From Syncephalastrum monosporum B8922 (lineage: Eukaryota; Mucoromycota; Mucoromycetes; Mucorales; Syncephalastraceae): a stretch of DNA of 64,000 nt. Location of the stretch: contig JNEN01001166.1 of NCBI GenBank assembly GCA_000697355.1, positions 1-64,000 on the forward strand, in the 5' to 3' direction. This document shows positions 45,729 to 57,777 of the stretch, piece by piece. Numbering within the stretch: the stretch's first letter is position 1; each line of letters begins with the position of its first letter. The notes under the pieces were generated by a model, which was given only the letters and a program-made list of their open reading frames with translations, was not told the DNA's origin and ran no database searches. The translations under genes and the position numbers were made by a program.

Positions 45729-47758
45729 TTAACATTGTTGATGTACACTAAAGGGTGGGAAGCTGTAGCCTGCTTGCTCAAACGTAGTCAGGTTCGGGTT
45801 TGTGTATGCGTCGTAATGACTAGGATGGGAGTGGCGTTAGCTCGTTATTATTCTTTCATGTCTTAGTGCATCAACAGAACATAGTAAGAAACTTACTGCT
45901 TGATATACTCTGCAGTAGGAAAATCAGGAGGACTGCAATCCACATTAATGCGGTCGGGACTTTGGTAAAACCGGATATAATCCACCAGGTAATGAGCGGG
46001 GAACTGAAGGGCCTCGAGGTCAACCGGGCCGAAGGCGGTTGACATGCCAAAATTGAAGATAAGCGACTATAAATACTCAATATATTATTATCTAATCAGC
46101 CAAGCAGCGCTCTGCCAAGAAATAAAAGATACTTGCCATGGGTTCCATGCTAATGAGTCGCTGTCCGATACGCGCCAGTTTGTTGGGTCGCACTGCATCC
46201 TCCCACATACGCCAGGTCTCCTTGCCGTTGATCAGCCACCGGATGTACGCCTTTTTCCCGGCGGTTCGGCTCGGCACATACTCAACCGCGTAGGTTTGAA
46301 ACTTACGGCCATCATAGACGCGACCGTCCAGCTGCGTCAGGGCCGATACCGCCTCTTGCCACTCACTGCCACGGTACGGATTCATAATGGTCGGGCCATT
46401 GCGCCCGATCGACGCGTTGGTGTTGGTGATCTTGTACCCGCCCTTGTAGACCTGCCAGTCCTTGTCAAACGGCGCAAACTGAACGGACTGGGAGACCGAG
46501 CCGTACTCGGTTGTGCCGAACTTATCATCTGCGCCTGTGGCTTCGATGACATCGATTTCCGGAGCGCCGCGCCCTTTGCCGGGCGAAGGGTGTTCGAGGG
46601 TCGTGACATGGCTCGGGCAGGGGCATTTGTTTAAGCGCTGGCCGGGTAAATACGACTTCATCGTCTTGCTCTGGTTCCTCGTCACCCCCACGTCGCATGA
46701 GTCATACGAATACGGCCACACCCCGTCTGTGGTAGCTCCGTACCCTGCGCGCGCCAAGTTGCCGAGCATCCATGCGCCTGGCCACAAGCCGGGCACATTG
46801 GGAGGGCCCGGCAGCGAGACGTTCACTGCGTAAACCTTGTCTCAGTATCGATAGCAGTGAAAGATTGACTCGACACTACCTTCCATGATACCGCCCGTGA
46901 AGCATATCTTATCCCACGATTGCAGCATGCCCGACACGTAATCCAGGTTGTGAGTCCTGCGCTTCTCCATTGTAATCTGCAAATATCCAGGCTCCACGGT
47001 GGTGACTTGGTCGGGTGAGTACCACTCGTAGTCGGATGTCGCCCAGTAATGGAGATCCACCGCTTCCCTATTCATTATCTGCATGTCAGCGCACCTACAA
47101 AGGCCAATGTATCTCAATGGTCCCACCAGAAGGGGTCATCGCCCGGCCGAAATGTCCTTCCCGGCTTGTTGAACTCGTCACTAAACACGAGCTGCCACGT
47201 CTCGCCCTCCATCGACGTCCGCACCCGTTCGTGCACCGGCGTATCCGGGTCGAGCATGAGGCGGCCACCAGGATCCAAAGGCACGGTCGTTGTGGGCGAT
47301 GTGTAGCGACGTCCTGCACCGCCCACGGTACCGGGCCGCATGTACCGAGAGACACTGAGACCAATTGGCAAGGCCATGAACAAGCCGAGCAAGATGCACA
47401 GAACGAGGATAAGGACAAGTGTGTTGCAGATACCGCGCCAGTTAACGAGGTTTCGCGTAGGGTCGATCAGCGCAATGTCAAAATCCGGGTCCTGCAGATC
47501 TTTGGTGATATCGTAGCTCCTGGGAGACTCGTCAGTAAGCGCCGAGTCACTCACTACTCGGCCGGCCTCAATGCGGCGGTAGAGCCCTCGAGATAAGTTG
47601 GAGGGCGTAGGTATCGTATGGTTCCGTGTGCTGGACGTTTTCTTGTCGCGCGAAGAGGACGTCGAGGCAAGCACGGTCTGGGCGCTACTCGTTGCGCTCG
47701 CATGGCTTTCGTCGCTGGTGCTGCACCGTGGCTCGGGAGCACCTTTTCTACTATACAT
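45729..47758 (-). CDS. Kre6/Skn1 beta-glucan synthesis-associated protein (GH16-like)
   Basis: Type II membrane protein of the secretory pathway needed for beta-1,6-glucan in yeast. Five exons (47127-47758, 46880-47067, 46137-46825, 45897-46066, 45729-45819) close in phase to 589 aa. A Ser/Thr-rich cytoplasmic N-terminus, one membrane anchor (ICNTLVLILVLCILLGLFMA), then the SKN1/GH16 domain: LVFSDEFNKPGRTF, DDPFW/EAVDLHYW, LPGPPNVPGLWPGAWMLGNL, the catalytic EIDVIE (Glu363 to Glu368), and NKLARIGQRLISMEPM. It ends FEQAGYSFPPF. Intron 4 is GC-AG (GCAAGT at 46136 reading leftwards). Start at 47758 (MYSRKGAPEP); an earlier in-frame codon at about 47899 would add 47 residues and is less likely. 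The last exon is needed because a TAA sits right on the GTAAGT donor of exon 4. Confidence 0.93.
46067..46136 (-). other. GC-AG intron in the Kre6/Skn1 gene
   Basis: Reading the minus strand, exon 3 ends ..SMEPM and the intron begins GCAAGT. It ends TTTATAG before SLIFNFGMS, which matches Kre6. Reading through the site would reach a stop within 14 codons. Confidence 0.87.
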
Positions 47759-48376
47759 CAGGCGTGGTACAACAGCGTGAAAATGAAATGTTTGTAAAAA
47801 GGTGGGGAGACCGCGGTCTGGCTGGGCCCATTCTCGGGTTGACTGTGATGTTTCACTCGCATAAATTTTCCGTCGCGTCTCTCTCTCTCTCTTTAGCACA
47901 GGTTTTGCATAGGTTTAAGTATTTTTGTTTCGCCCTTTACATTATTGCTCTTTATGGATCATCACGCTCAGGATGGATCTGACTTCGGTTTCCATTAGCT
48001 CCTGATACCTTATATCTCATTCTGTTTGTTTAGAAATACAGTACATAGAGTAAAGCTGCACAGCGTGGTAACATTGCAATAAATTTTGTAATTTCAAATG
48101 CATATTTGAAGTCTAAACAACTAACTTCATATTCTATTTCGAAGAGACAGCATATACACTATCAGCCGTTTGACCAGTTGAGACCTAGAGCGGACAGCAA
48201 GGAGGACAGAGAATAACGCGCAACGATGGCAAGTACGAGTCCCCTTTATGAACAATGGAAGAGGAAGGCGTGCTACCAAAAATGGAAATAGCCAAACCAG
48301 GATAGGCGGCGATGGCGAACCCGAGACCGTTGGCGCGTGCATACACGGGCCTTCTTCTTCTTTACTGCTTTCTAGA
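47759..48376. promoter_or_regulatory. Divergent promoter region, Kre6 and DUF1838 genes
   Basis: A 618-bp interval between start codons on opposite strands, with a (CT)n tract near 47877-47893. A short frame (about 48225-48290) and an acceptor-like TTTCTAG just before the DUF1838 ATG suggest a 5' UTR intron in the latter. No specific control site recognised. Confidence 0.4.
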
Positions 48377-49467
48377 ATGAGTCAAGGTATATCATTTCGG
48401 CGGAAATGCTACTCGCTTGACTCACCATTCGACAGACACAAGCCCTCTTCTGCTACGCCTGCGTTACTCGACTGAACCTGAGGCGGACACGATCTTTGAA
48501 TGGGAAGGTTCTATCTTGTAAGCAAGCGAGTTACAAGGGTCTCATGCGCAAGTTACTGAGGGATGAATCACAAGTGCTTTTCTTCCCGGACAGCCTCCGA
48601 AGCGTGTGTTTAGCTGTGTGGGCATGAATATCGGCAAGGCACGCGTGGTGGACGGCAAACTGCTGGCCACCGGTCGCGAGTTGACATACTACCTCGATCC
48701 CCAGACGAAACAAAAACTCACTCACTGGGACAACCCCTGGACGAACGAGAAGCATTTACCAGGTACAGAAGACGCTACCTCGAGACGATCTCCAAAACCT
48801 AACTTGATTGCCAGTGGTCCATATTGCCAATGACCCTGTTCAGATGGCGTTCCCTGTTGCTATCCCGTTGGATACCCGCATCAACCCTTTTGCAAAGACC
48901 ACCAAAGTCATGACAGAAGTAAGTGGAAGAACAGGAGGGCGTAAAGTGGCCTAAATACAAGCACAACAAAGATACCTCTCTTCTATCCCAATCCGCTTGC
49001 GACGGAGGATGGCAAGTTTGACGCATACGATGCAACCAAAATGTACCAAGGTAATATACTGTGGAAAACGGACCTTACAATGGAACACTGAGCCCGATTC
49101 AGCCGGAGAACTCTTTACGTTTACGTGTCCCACGAGTGAAGCCGAGTCAAATGCCACGATTGAGAATGTCGAGGTCAATTGGACGCGCGTATCACGGTTT
49201 GCCCCGTTCATGAAGATGGGAACCCAGGAAGGCTACCTTATCTACCATTGCACCGGTCACAAGCTGCCCTCGCACGCAACAGTCGACCAGCTCCAATCGT
49301 CTGTGCTTCGTGACGAGATACAGCACGTGGTGCCTGAGTATGCACATGCACCTGCCGCTTACGATCCTGCTGCCAAGAACGTCTCGAGCTGGTCCTACTT
49401 TAAGGAGCACTTTGACCGATACCAGAGTGATCCTGAAGTCACTTGGCCCATACCCACCGATAAATAA
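48377..49467 (+). CDS. DUF1838 family protein
   Basis: Six exons (48377-48386, 48436-48517, 48575-48762, 48815-48918, 48972-49050, 49103-49467) close in phase to 275 aa. Family landmarks in order: LLRLRYSTEPEADTIFEWEG, SIFAFLPGQPPKRVFSCVGM, YYLDPQTKQKLTHWDNPWTN, VVHIANDPVQ, AGELFTFTCP, VNWTRVSRFAPFMKMGTQEG and the C-terminal SSWSYFKEHF. DUF1838 proteins are of unknown function and are known mainly from bacteria, with scattered fungal members. No signal peptide or membrane segment, so probably cytosolic. The first exon gives only MSQ plus one base, and 5' structure is uncertain; another upstream coding exon cannot be excluded. No metabolic partner is adjacent, so the role cannot be guessed from context. 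Confidence 0.8.
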
Positions 49468-50182
49468 ATGGAATACTTTCAGGCTTAGTGATCAATTATG
49501 ATTTGGGCGCAGACCCGTACCATCAGTTTTATAACGGGGCAGTCGCAAAACAACTGAACAGTACTGTACATACCGTATTTACTTCTTTTACTCGGGCAAT
49601 CATATCGTGCGTTTCTTCTACCTCATCACTGCTATTGCAAGCATAGATATATATATATATATCAAACCACGGCACTGCCCGCCAGGACGAAATCCTTTTG
49701 TTATCAATAAGCGACAGGGTGGCAAAGGAGTACAAAGACCCAGCGTAGCAGCCTGAGCAGTGGAGGCCTAGGAGTACCATTCAATATATCGGGCGATGCG
49801 GTGTAAAAAAGCAGAAGGGGCTCAATGATTTGCGGGAGACGGTATATCACGCACGTTCTAATGAAGACGTCGTAGAAACCTGATCTTCTAAAATGCAAGT
49901 GCTTCTGCGTATTAGCGTAGATAGGATAAAAGTACTGATCAATGGCGTTTACGTTGAAAAACCAGTTGCGTCGATCGCATGTATTTGCTGCTGCTGAAAT
50001 TATAATACAGCACCATACAGTATACAGTAGTATCAGATCAATTGGGCAAGAATGTGTCAAAACCCCGCTTTACCAAGGAAAATGCGTTGCGGTCGGCCAT
50101 TGGTTGCATCGCGCTCATTTCTTTTGCGGCATCCACTTCCGCTTTCACACACACGTAACCATAGCAATACATAGACAGCACC
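49468..50182. other. Spacer, promoter of the Tudor-SN gene
   Basis: About 715 bp with a short (TA)n run near 49648-49664. No gene seen; the right part is the probable promoter of the Tudor-SN gene. Confidence 0.5.
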
Positions 50183-53100
50183 ATGGTACAACAGCGTCCA
50201 GTCAACAAGGCAACCGTCAAAAATGTCCTGTCGGGAGACACCGTTATTTTAAGAGGAAAACCTCGCGCCAACGGCCCACCGCCCGAGCGACTTCTCGCGC
50301 TGTCCAACGTCCAGGCACCCCGAATGGGCACCAAAGACCGCGATGACGAGGTAAACAGCCGTTGCACCTAGGCTCCCATCAGCGACTGACTCCTCTCTGT
50401 ATGCAGCCCTTTGCGTTTGAATCGCGTGAGTTCTTGCGCAAGCTGCTGGTCGGCAAGGAAGTGTCGTTCATTCCAGAGTACACGGTCACCACGACCAACC
50501 CACCCCGTGAGTACGGCGTCATTCTCTTCAACAACGAGAACGTCGCCGAGAAAGCGGTGCAGGAAGGCTGGCTGAAGGTCAGAGAGGGCAAGGCCCGGGG
50601 CTCAGAGGAGGAATACGAGGCCACGCTGAATGAGCTGCGGGATCGTCAAGATGAGGCACAGGCCGAGGGACGCGGCCAGTGGAGCAAAGACAAGGACGGT
50701 GTGCGCAATGTCAAGTATACATTCGAAGGCGATGCGCGCCAGTTCTTGACCAAATACAAGGGCCAGCCCATCGATGCCGTGATCGAGCAAGTCCGTGACG
50801 CGTCCACCTTCCGTGTGCTGCTGACCCTGCCCGACAAGACGCACCAGTACCTGAACCTGATGCTGTCGGGCGTCAAGGCAGCCGCTGCCAAGCGTGACAA
50901 CAGCGATGCCCCGGCTGAGCCATTTGGCGAAGAAGCCAAGTACTTTGTCGAGACGCGTCTCCTCCAGCGCGGTGTCAAGGTCATTCTCGAGGGCGTCGGC
51001 CAGTCCGGCGGTCAGAACTTTGTCGGCTCCGTCAAGCACCCGGCAGGTAACATTGCTGAGCTTCTGCTCGCGAACGGCTATGGCAAATGCGTCGACTGGA
51101 GCATGACCCTGGTCACGGGCGGTCCCGCCCCGCTTCGTGAGGCCGAGAGGTATCTACAGATCTATATGGGACACATCGAAGCTACACGATCTGTTGCTAA
51201 GGTGTACGTATGATGCTTAGATTGGCAAAGGAAAAGAAGCTGCGCGTCTGGCGTGATTTTGTTGCCAAGGAAAAGACCAACGAATCAGAATTCGATGCTC
51301 AGGTATGCCACTACTGATACGTGGCACGATGGTACACACTCACCCTTTTTTCTTCTAGGTCGTCAAAATCGTCACTGGTGACACCATCATCGTGAAGACC
51401 AAACAAGGCGTTGAAAAGAAAGTGCAGCTGGCCAGTGTGAAGCAAGCCCCGAGAGGCGTTGGCAGCACTGCACCTGGCTCGAGTGCCAAATCAAGAGACG
51501 TCAAGGAGGTCGGCTATCAATTTGAGGCGCGCGAGTTCCTGCGCAAGAAGCTGGTGGGCAAACAGGTAAGATGATGGATATGAAAAGAGAAGTCCCGGTA
51601 TACTCATAGGCACTTTAGGTCCATGTCGTCATTGATTATCACAAACCCGCCCAGGACGGCTTTGAAGCCAAGGATTGCGCCACGATTACCATCGGAAACG
51701 CGTATGTACGAAATTGCCTATTACTCTTGTACTCATGCGCATGTTATAGCAACATTGCCGAGCAACTCGTCGAGCGAGGTCTGGCTACCGTGATCCGTCA
51801 CCGCAAGGATGATGATAACCGTTCGCAGCGCTACGATCAGCTGCTGTTGGCCGAGGCCAAGTAAGTAATCTTTGCCTGATTGCCTCTCACCATGGATGGC
51901 TGATATTCTTCACAGAGCCCAGGACGGCCAGAAGGGCCTGCATAGTACCAAGGAGCAGCCCATTGTGCGCATTGTCGATGCATCCGAGGTAAGTTTGCAT
52001 CGTGATTTTGCTACCCATGAGGTTAACGCACAGTCCACCCATAGAATGCCAGCAAGGCGCGCCAGTTCCTCACCTTCCTGAAACGTAGCGGACGCCAGAC
52101 GGCTGTTGTGGATCACATTGCAAACGGCTCCCGCCTCTTCCTCTGGGTGCCCAAAGAAAACTGCCGCCTGACCTTTGTGCTCGCCGGTGTTCGTGCGCCT
52201 CGCGTGGGTCGTTCCGCCAATGAAAAGACCGAGCCTTACGGCCCTGAGGCCTTGGCCTTTGTCACCGACCGCTGCCTGCAGCGTGACGTAAGAGCTTTTC
52301 GTCTTTCTTTCTTCCATTTAAAATACTGATCATCTTTCTTCAGGTCGAGATCGAGATCGAGAACATTGACAAAACCGGTGGCTTCATCGGCTCCCTCTTT
52401 GTCAATGGCGAGAACCTGTCGGTGACCTTGTTGGAGCATGGTCTGGTCTCCATCCATGATTTCTCCGCCAGTGAGTCGCGCTACAGCAGCCAATTTTATG
52501 CTGCCGAGCGATCGGCACGCGATGCCAAGAAGGGACTGTGGAAGGATTATGCGGAGCAGGAGCAGGCCGAGGAAGCCGCCGCGGCCGCAGCTGCCACCGT
52601 GCAGAACGAACCCCGCCGTGAATACATTGATATTGTGGTGTCCGAGATCGTCAGCGGTACGCGCTTCTATGTCCAGGTCGTCAATGATGAGATCCGCCAG
52701 CTCGAGAAGCTCATGGCCGAGCTGTCACACTACCACAGCTCGCGTGCTGGCATGGAAAGCGCATACAAGCCCAAGGTGGGTGATCTGGTGAGCGCCAAGT
52801 TCACCGAAGACGATGCGTGGTACCGTGCCAAGGTCCGCCGCGTCTCCCAGCAGGGCGTAGCTGATGTCCTTTATATTGACTATGGCAACGTAAGATATCA
52901 AAGCCATCGCTATCCCTAATTTACTGACACCTCTCTCTCTCTCTCTCTCTCTTCGTCTAGTCTGAAATTCTTCCTGTATCTCGCATCCAAGTACTGCCAC
53001 CTCAGTTCAAGTCGCTCAAACCTCAGGCACAGGAAGCCGTGCTCTCCTTTGTAAAGGCGCCTGCGCGCGACCAAGAATACGGCGAAGAGTCGTATGAGCA

Positions 53101-53508
53101 TCTCCGCCGATTGACGGGCGTAAGTGCGGTGATGCCGGTTGATGTGTAATTATCTCATACATGTTCGATGCATTAGGGCAAGCAACTCGTGGCCAATGTG
53201 GATGCCCGTGAGGGTAACGTGCTGTGCCTGACTTTGTATGATCCCTCGAGCTCACACAGCGCCGAGGCGAGTCTAAACCTGGAGATGGTGCGTGATGGTC
53301 AAGCTTTGGTGAACTCCAAGGTGCGCTATGCGGGCGGTAACCAGTCCATCATTCAGGCGCTGCGCGATGCGGCGGAAGCGGCACGACGGGAACGCGTAAG
53401 TGAATTCATCGGGTTACATGTATGAATCGGTAACTGATGGTTTTCTGAAATGCATAGCTTGGTCTTTTCGAGTTTGGTGATCCGAGCATGGAAGACGACC
53501 TGTCATAA
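50183..53508 (+). CDS. Tudor-SN (staphylococcal nuclease domain protein 1)
   Basis: Homologue of SND1/Tudor-SN, an RNA-binding protein and nuclease active in RNA decay, RNA editing control and stress granules. Protein of about 930 aa with four tandem SNase-like domains: (1) [19 protein letters not shown] from residue 8, (2) from about [20 protein letters not shown], (3) [20 protein letters not shown], (4) [21 protein letters not shown] Tudor domain follows, [20 protein letters not shown] with the cage residues in YRAKVRR and VLYIDYGN, then a split fifth SN domain closing at [16 protein letters not shown]. About ten introns. The start [20 protein letters not shown] matches the family. A (CT)n tract serves as the polypyrimidine stretch of one intron (about 52929-52951). 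Budding yeasts lack this gene; Mucoromycota and other lineages keep it. Confidence 0.94.
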
Positions 53509-54136
53509 AATACCGCGCCATCGTTGGGCCTCCCCGAGAATTCCCCTTTCGTATTATGATTTTCTTTCGCATCATTAAATATAAGAAAAGTACATATCAT
53601 GTTCCATCTCGCAGAAAAGGGACCTATTTTCTGGATGTTCCTCATCCATGTTTGTTTTCCTAATCACACAAGGGGACATGGCACCTCGGTATGCATGCAT
53701 GATCAGGTACATTATGATGTCATACCATATATAGGCAGCTGTCAAAAAATTAGCCGTTGCCGAATATTATTACGTAAGGCATGATTGTCATTGAGCAAAC
53801 GGTCGGCCTTCAGGGGATAGAGTAACCCCTATCCCAAGCTCTTGAGTAGGGCCATATACAGATCTGGGGCTATCAACTTGAATACGTGCTGTTCGGAAGT
53901 CGATGTTTCTAATCCTATCGTTCCACAACGTGTGCAACAGGTCATAGCTAAAGTGAGAAACAGCCGAAGGGGCAAAAGTAAAAAAAAAGTGAAGCGGGAG
54001 TTTCAAGAGTACGCCGACCTAGGATTTTTCCACGGCTTCTTCTCGGATGTTCAGAGCCTTTGGTCTTCGTGCCGTCCGAATCTCGCCTTCTCTACCAAGA
54101 ACCAATAACACCGTCTCTATTGCTGCATTCCGTTTC
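53509..54136. other. Spacer, no gene seen
   Basis: About 630 bp between the Tudor-SN 3' end and the next start codon. A short purine-rich stretch lies near 53960-53995. No recognisable coding content. Confidence 0.5.
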
Positions 54137-55301
54137 ATGTCCACCACAACCGACAGGAAGCCGATCCGTGTTTTGACAGGTGAAAAGTAACAGAGGCGCT
54201 TCATAATATCATCTTTATTAAACCAAGCGCCTCTCACAGTGGGTACGGGCGCTATTGGTGCCATTTACTCCTGGCGGTTGGCCCAGTCGTGCCATGTGAC
54301 GACGATCTGCCGCTCCAATTATGAAATGGTGCGTGACAAGGGTTTTACGATCGACTCGAAGAAGTGGGGTCAAGAAAACTTTGTACCCCATGAAGGTATT
54401 CCAGAATTATCCCACGGTCGTGTCCAGTCTCCTCATCCTGATTCAAAGTGGCTCGCACTGTACCTAAGCCCGCTACCGAGGCCGACGAATATGACTATGT
54501 GCTGGTCACGATGAAGGCGCTTCCTGACGTGTACAGCATCCCAGATATTATTGCGCCTGCCGTCACGCCCGGCAAGACGCGGATTGCCCTGATCCAGAAC
54601 GGCCTGGGCGTCGAGGAGCCCATCGTCGAGCGTTTCCCAGACAACCCCATCATTTCGATCGTTGCCTACATTGGCACGTCCCAGGTCGAGCCCGGCAAAA
54701 TCCACATGGTCGGCCACGAAACCTTGGTGGCTGGCAACTACCTGCCTGCTGTCGCCTCGGATGCTGCCATTGATGATTTCACAGACCTACTCAAGCAGGG
54801 CGGGTGCAACGTCAGCCGTGTTCCTGACGTCGAACTCGTGCGGTGGCAAAAGCTTTTCTGGTAAGAAAGATACATAAAGTCGAGCGTCGAGTCGAGCTTG
54901 GTGCTGTACATTTGCTTACCCGTATTTGCAGGAACGGCTCCTTCTCCCCTGTGTGTGCTATCTCACGCATGAACACGACTGAGATCCTCAACAACCCACA
55001 GGCCATGGTGACGGTGAAGAAGCTGATGAACGAGCTGATTGAGAGTGCCAACGCGATGGGTTACGACTTTGACGCGGAGGCACAGATGCAGACTATGATT
55101 CAACGTACAAAAGAGACCGCGATGGACTACAAACCGTCGATGCTGCTCGACCTGGAGCGAGGTCAGCCCATGGAGGTCGCTGTTATCCTCGGCACGCCTC
55201 TCAAGCGCGCCAAGGCCAAGGGTCTGAACGTCCCGAGTCTGGAACTCATGCACGACCTTTGCAGCGCTATCAACGCCCATACCCTGAACCAGCGCAAGTA
55301 A
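54137..55301 (+). CDS. Ketopantoate reductase (ApbA/PanE) family enzyme
   Basis: Four exons (54137-54179, 54240-54395, 54449-54860, 54932-55301) close to 326 aa. An N-terminal Rossmann fold has VGTGAIGAIYSWRL as its dinucleotide loop and DYVLVTMKA as the second strand with the conserved Lys. Then follow LIQNGLGVEE, ISIVAYIGTSQVEPGKIHMV and the helical C-terminal domain with KLFWNGSFSPVCAISRMNT (catalytic Lys and Asn of the family) and KPSMLLDLERGQPMEVAVIL. Family members reduce 2-dehydropantoate with NADPH in pantothenate/CoA synthesis, but fungi carry several paralogues of unknown substrate. Length is normal. The start is set by MSTTTDRKPIRVLT leading straight into the GxGxxG loop. Confidence 0.9.
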
Positions 55302-56102
55302 AACTGCGTTCCTCGAAGTAGACACGCCGCACGTTAGATTGTTACTTTTGCTTGTTTATTTAGAAACTCCACAATTAAACTTCGTATCTTTATTTAACGT
55401 TATATTACGCTCGATGGAAAGAGATGCGCATGATGGGTTACACAGTCGCCTTTATCACGCACAGGGCTGTAAATATACAGCACAGTATACGAGGATGTAC
55501 CCGCCTTCTTTCTGACTGTGGGTGTCCATGCCAGCAAGCAAGGCCAAAACATATTCGGTAAAATTCCACGGTGCTGGTCTTGGGGCAACAGGTCAATGGA
55601 CACGATCGTCGACGAGGATTAGCGCGAGAGCAGTCTTCCCAGAGCTAAGCGCTCAGGTGATTTACTGTAGGACCAAGGCCTACAGATCCTGGGTTCAGAT
55701 CGCGCACAAGGACGGCGCATAAGCAGTTGACCAAACATATATAAGACACCGGCAGTAAGTCAGCTTCCGCGTGGTAGAGTTAATTTTGGTACCTGACCTG
55801 TTTGCCACGAGGTATCATGAGTGTCAGACGCCCAGTATTTGAGCAAACGCAGATATGAATTTGCGGCATTATGCCCGTCCCTTATCTAGACTACTCCATC
55901 ATGCATTCGCTAAAACATGGGTTCCGGTTGTGCAGTGTCACGTTCTGTTTCTGTTTTCATAATCGAAAAGGGAAAAAAAAGCATTTACATTTGTGTGTAT
56001 GGTACAAGCGAAGCAAAGGAGGAGAAATTGAGGAGCGGGAAGGGGGGCATAGACGGGTAAAGAAAGAGGAAGAAAGAAAAGAAAGAAAAATATACACGGG
56101 TA
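55302..56102. other. Spacer, no gene seen
   Basis: About 800 bp between convergent gene ends, with purine-rich sequence at about 56000-56095. A sequence resembling a tRNA T-loop near 55693 was examined and does not form a tRNA. No gene seen. Confidence 0.5.
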
Positions 56103-57256
56103 TTAAGCAATCTCCAAAACACGTTTCATGCGCTCATAGACGGCAAAGCTAACGGCTACCATGGGCGTCACCTTGATGTAACCGATGCTTAGACCGACAT
56201 AGAAGCCCTTGAAGCCCTTGGCACGGTACATATCCTTGACAGTGTCTGCAAAGCTGACAAACACGTCCGGCTTGAGCAGGCCACCGACTTGCATGCGTCG
56301 GCGGATGACCTCGAGCGGATAGCTGCTTGTTTGGGCGACGAGGCCGGCCAGGCCACCGCACGCGAGCTCGGCCCAGGTCTTCAAGACGGGGCGGTTCTTC
56401 TTGTCGTATGTGTCTGGGACGCAGGCGTAAGGCTGCTGGCGGAAGTAGTCGGTGGCGAGGTGGTGGGTCCAGAACGAGACACCGGCGTAGGGTATCATGC
56501 CAGCCAGCGTGGGCAGAAACCCGCGGTAGAAGTTGGCGATGCGCCAATGCCCGGCCGCAGCAGGTTCGCAGTAGATTTGGCGGGTCATGCTCAGCAAGCC
56601 GGGTCGTGATTTACCCGGCTGCTTGACTTCGTAGGCCATGCGCACCCGAAGCAGGTCGAGCGGGTATGTGAACAGGACCGAGGTCACGCCCGCCAGCGAC
56701 CCGGCGATAAATTGTCGCGCTGCGTCTTCTTTGGTGGGCATCAAGAGCTGCCATGCCAACAGAATCAGTCTCCCGTGATCTTTCCTTTCCATAGTGTAGG
56801 GTTTGTTGTTATGCTTACCACTCGGAATTGCTCATAGGCGACAAATTTGATAGCAGCATAAGGAAAGATGCGGACCAGGGTCGCTGAGTGACCTTGGAAG
56901 AGACCGACCACACCTGAGCTGTGCATGATATCACGGCCGGCCTTGAATACGCCCGAAAAAGTACCTGCATACTTGTCAAATACGGGATTCCGCGCTTGAA
57001 ACAGAATCTTGACTCGATCCAGCGGTGCAATGACGGTCTTGGCCTAATGGAAAACATAGAGTGAGCCGGCCTGTTTCCGAGTTCTTGCCATGGGGTCATG
57101 GGTCATTACCATGCAGCCAGCAATGCCGCCGGCCAGACCAGATCGAACGACGTAGTCCCAGTTCTGCGTAGATCGTTGGCGGGCAGTGGAGGTCAGCCGC
57201 TGCTTAGTCGTGTTGGGTACCGAAGCCTCTTGGATGGCATGAGGCGACGATTGCAT
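56103..57256 (-). CDS. LEU5: Mitochondrial carrier, Leu5/SLC25A42 type
   Basis: Six-helix inner-membrane carrier with three repeats. Signatures: [28 protein letters not shown].. as [20 protein letters not shown] with LLRVRM, and [20 protein letters not shown] with IRRRMQ, i.e. the PxD/ExxR motifs of each repeat. [20 protein letters not shown] and [20 protein letters not shown] are typical of the coenzyme A carriers (yeast Leu5, animal SLC25A42), which bring CoA into mitochondria. About 340 aa, three exons or so, starting [15 protein letters not shown]. The substrate is inferred from overall similarity; related ADP/ATP-Mg or CoA/dPCoA carriers are alternatives. Confidence 0.85.
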
Positions 57257-57777
57257 GGGGTCAAAAAAAACACAAGAACGAAAAAAAAATAAAGATGATA
57301 TCTCATTCTCCCCCGCATTTTCTTGGGTGTGTTTGTGTCAGCGCTGAAAATGTTGTAATTCCATGTGATACTGAATAACACGTCCAGCCAGCTTTCCCAC
57401 GATCATAGCCTTGTCAGGTACCCCTTTGTCATGCCTCCTTCTGCATCTGGAAGCATGGGTGTCCCTTTTTATACCCTTATAGTCAATCAGCGGTAAGAAG
57501 AGAATTTAGGGGTATCAAATGGCAGTCTCCAAAGCGATTTTGCATTATTCATCAACAGTAAGATTACAAAATTGTTATCAATGGCTTCAGACCCAGCCAA
57601 TACAACAGACAGAGTGGTTTGTCATACACAAAAAGAACCCACCCAGTCAAGGGGAATCATGTCACCCGTCCTTTTCCATATCAATGCGTACTGTAAATAG
57701 AATGTACCAATGCAAGCTTTTTGTTTATACACCTTTTTTTCTTCTTCTTCTGTATATGTTCACGTCTACACGCATTT
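57257..57777. other. Spacer, no gene seen
   Basis: About 520 bp holding the promoter of the Leu5-type gene and the 3' flank of the eIF2-gamma gene. No other feature recognised. Confidence 0.5.

Noticed and set aside
55640..55715. Possible tRNA gene, because GGGTTCAGATC looks like a T-loop
   Set aside because: The loop lacks the GTTCRANYC pattern, and no acceptor, D or anticodon stems can be formed around it.
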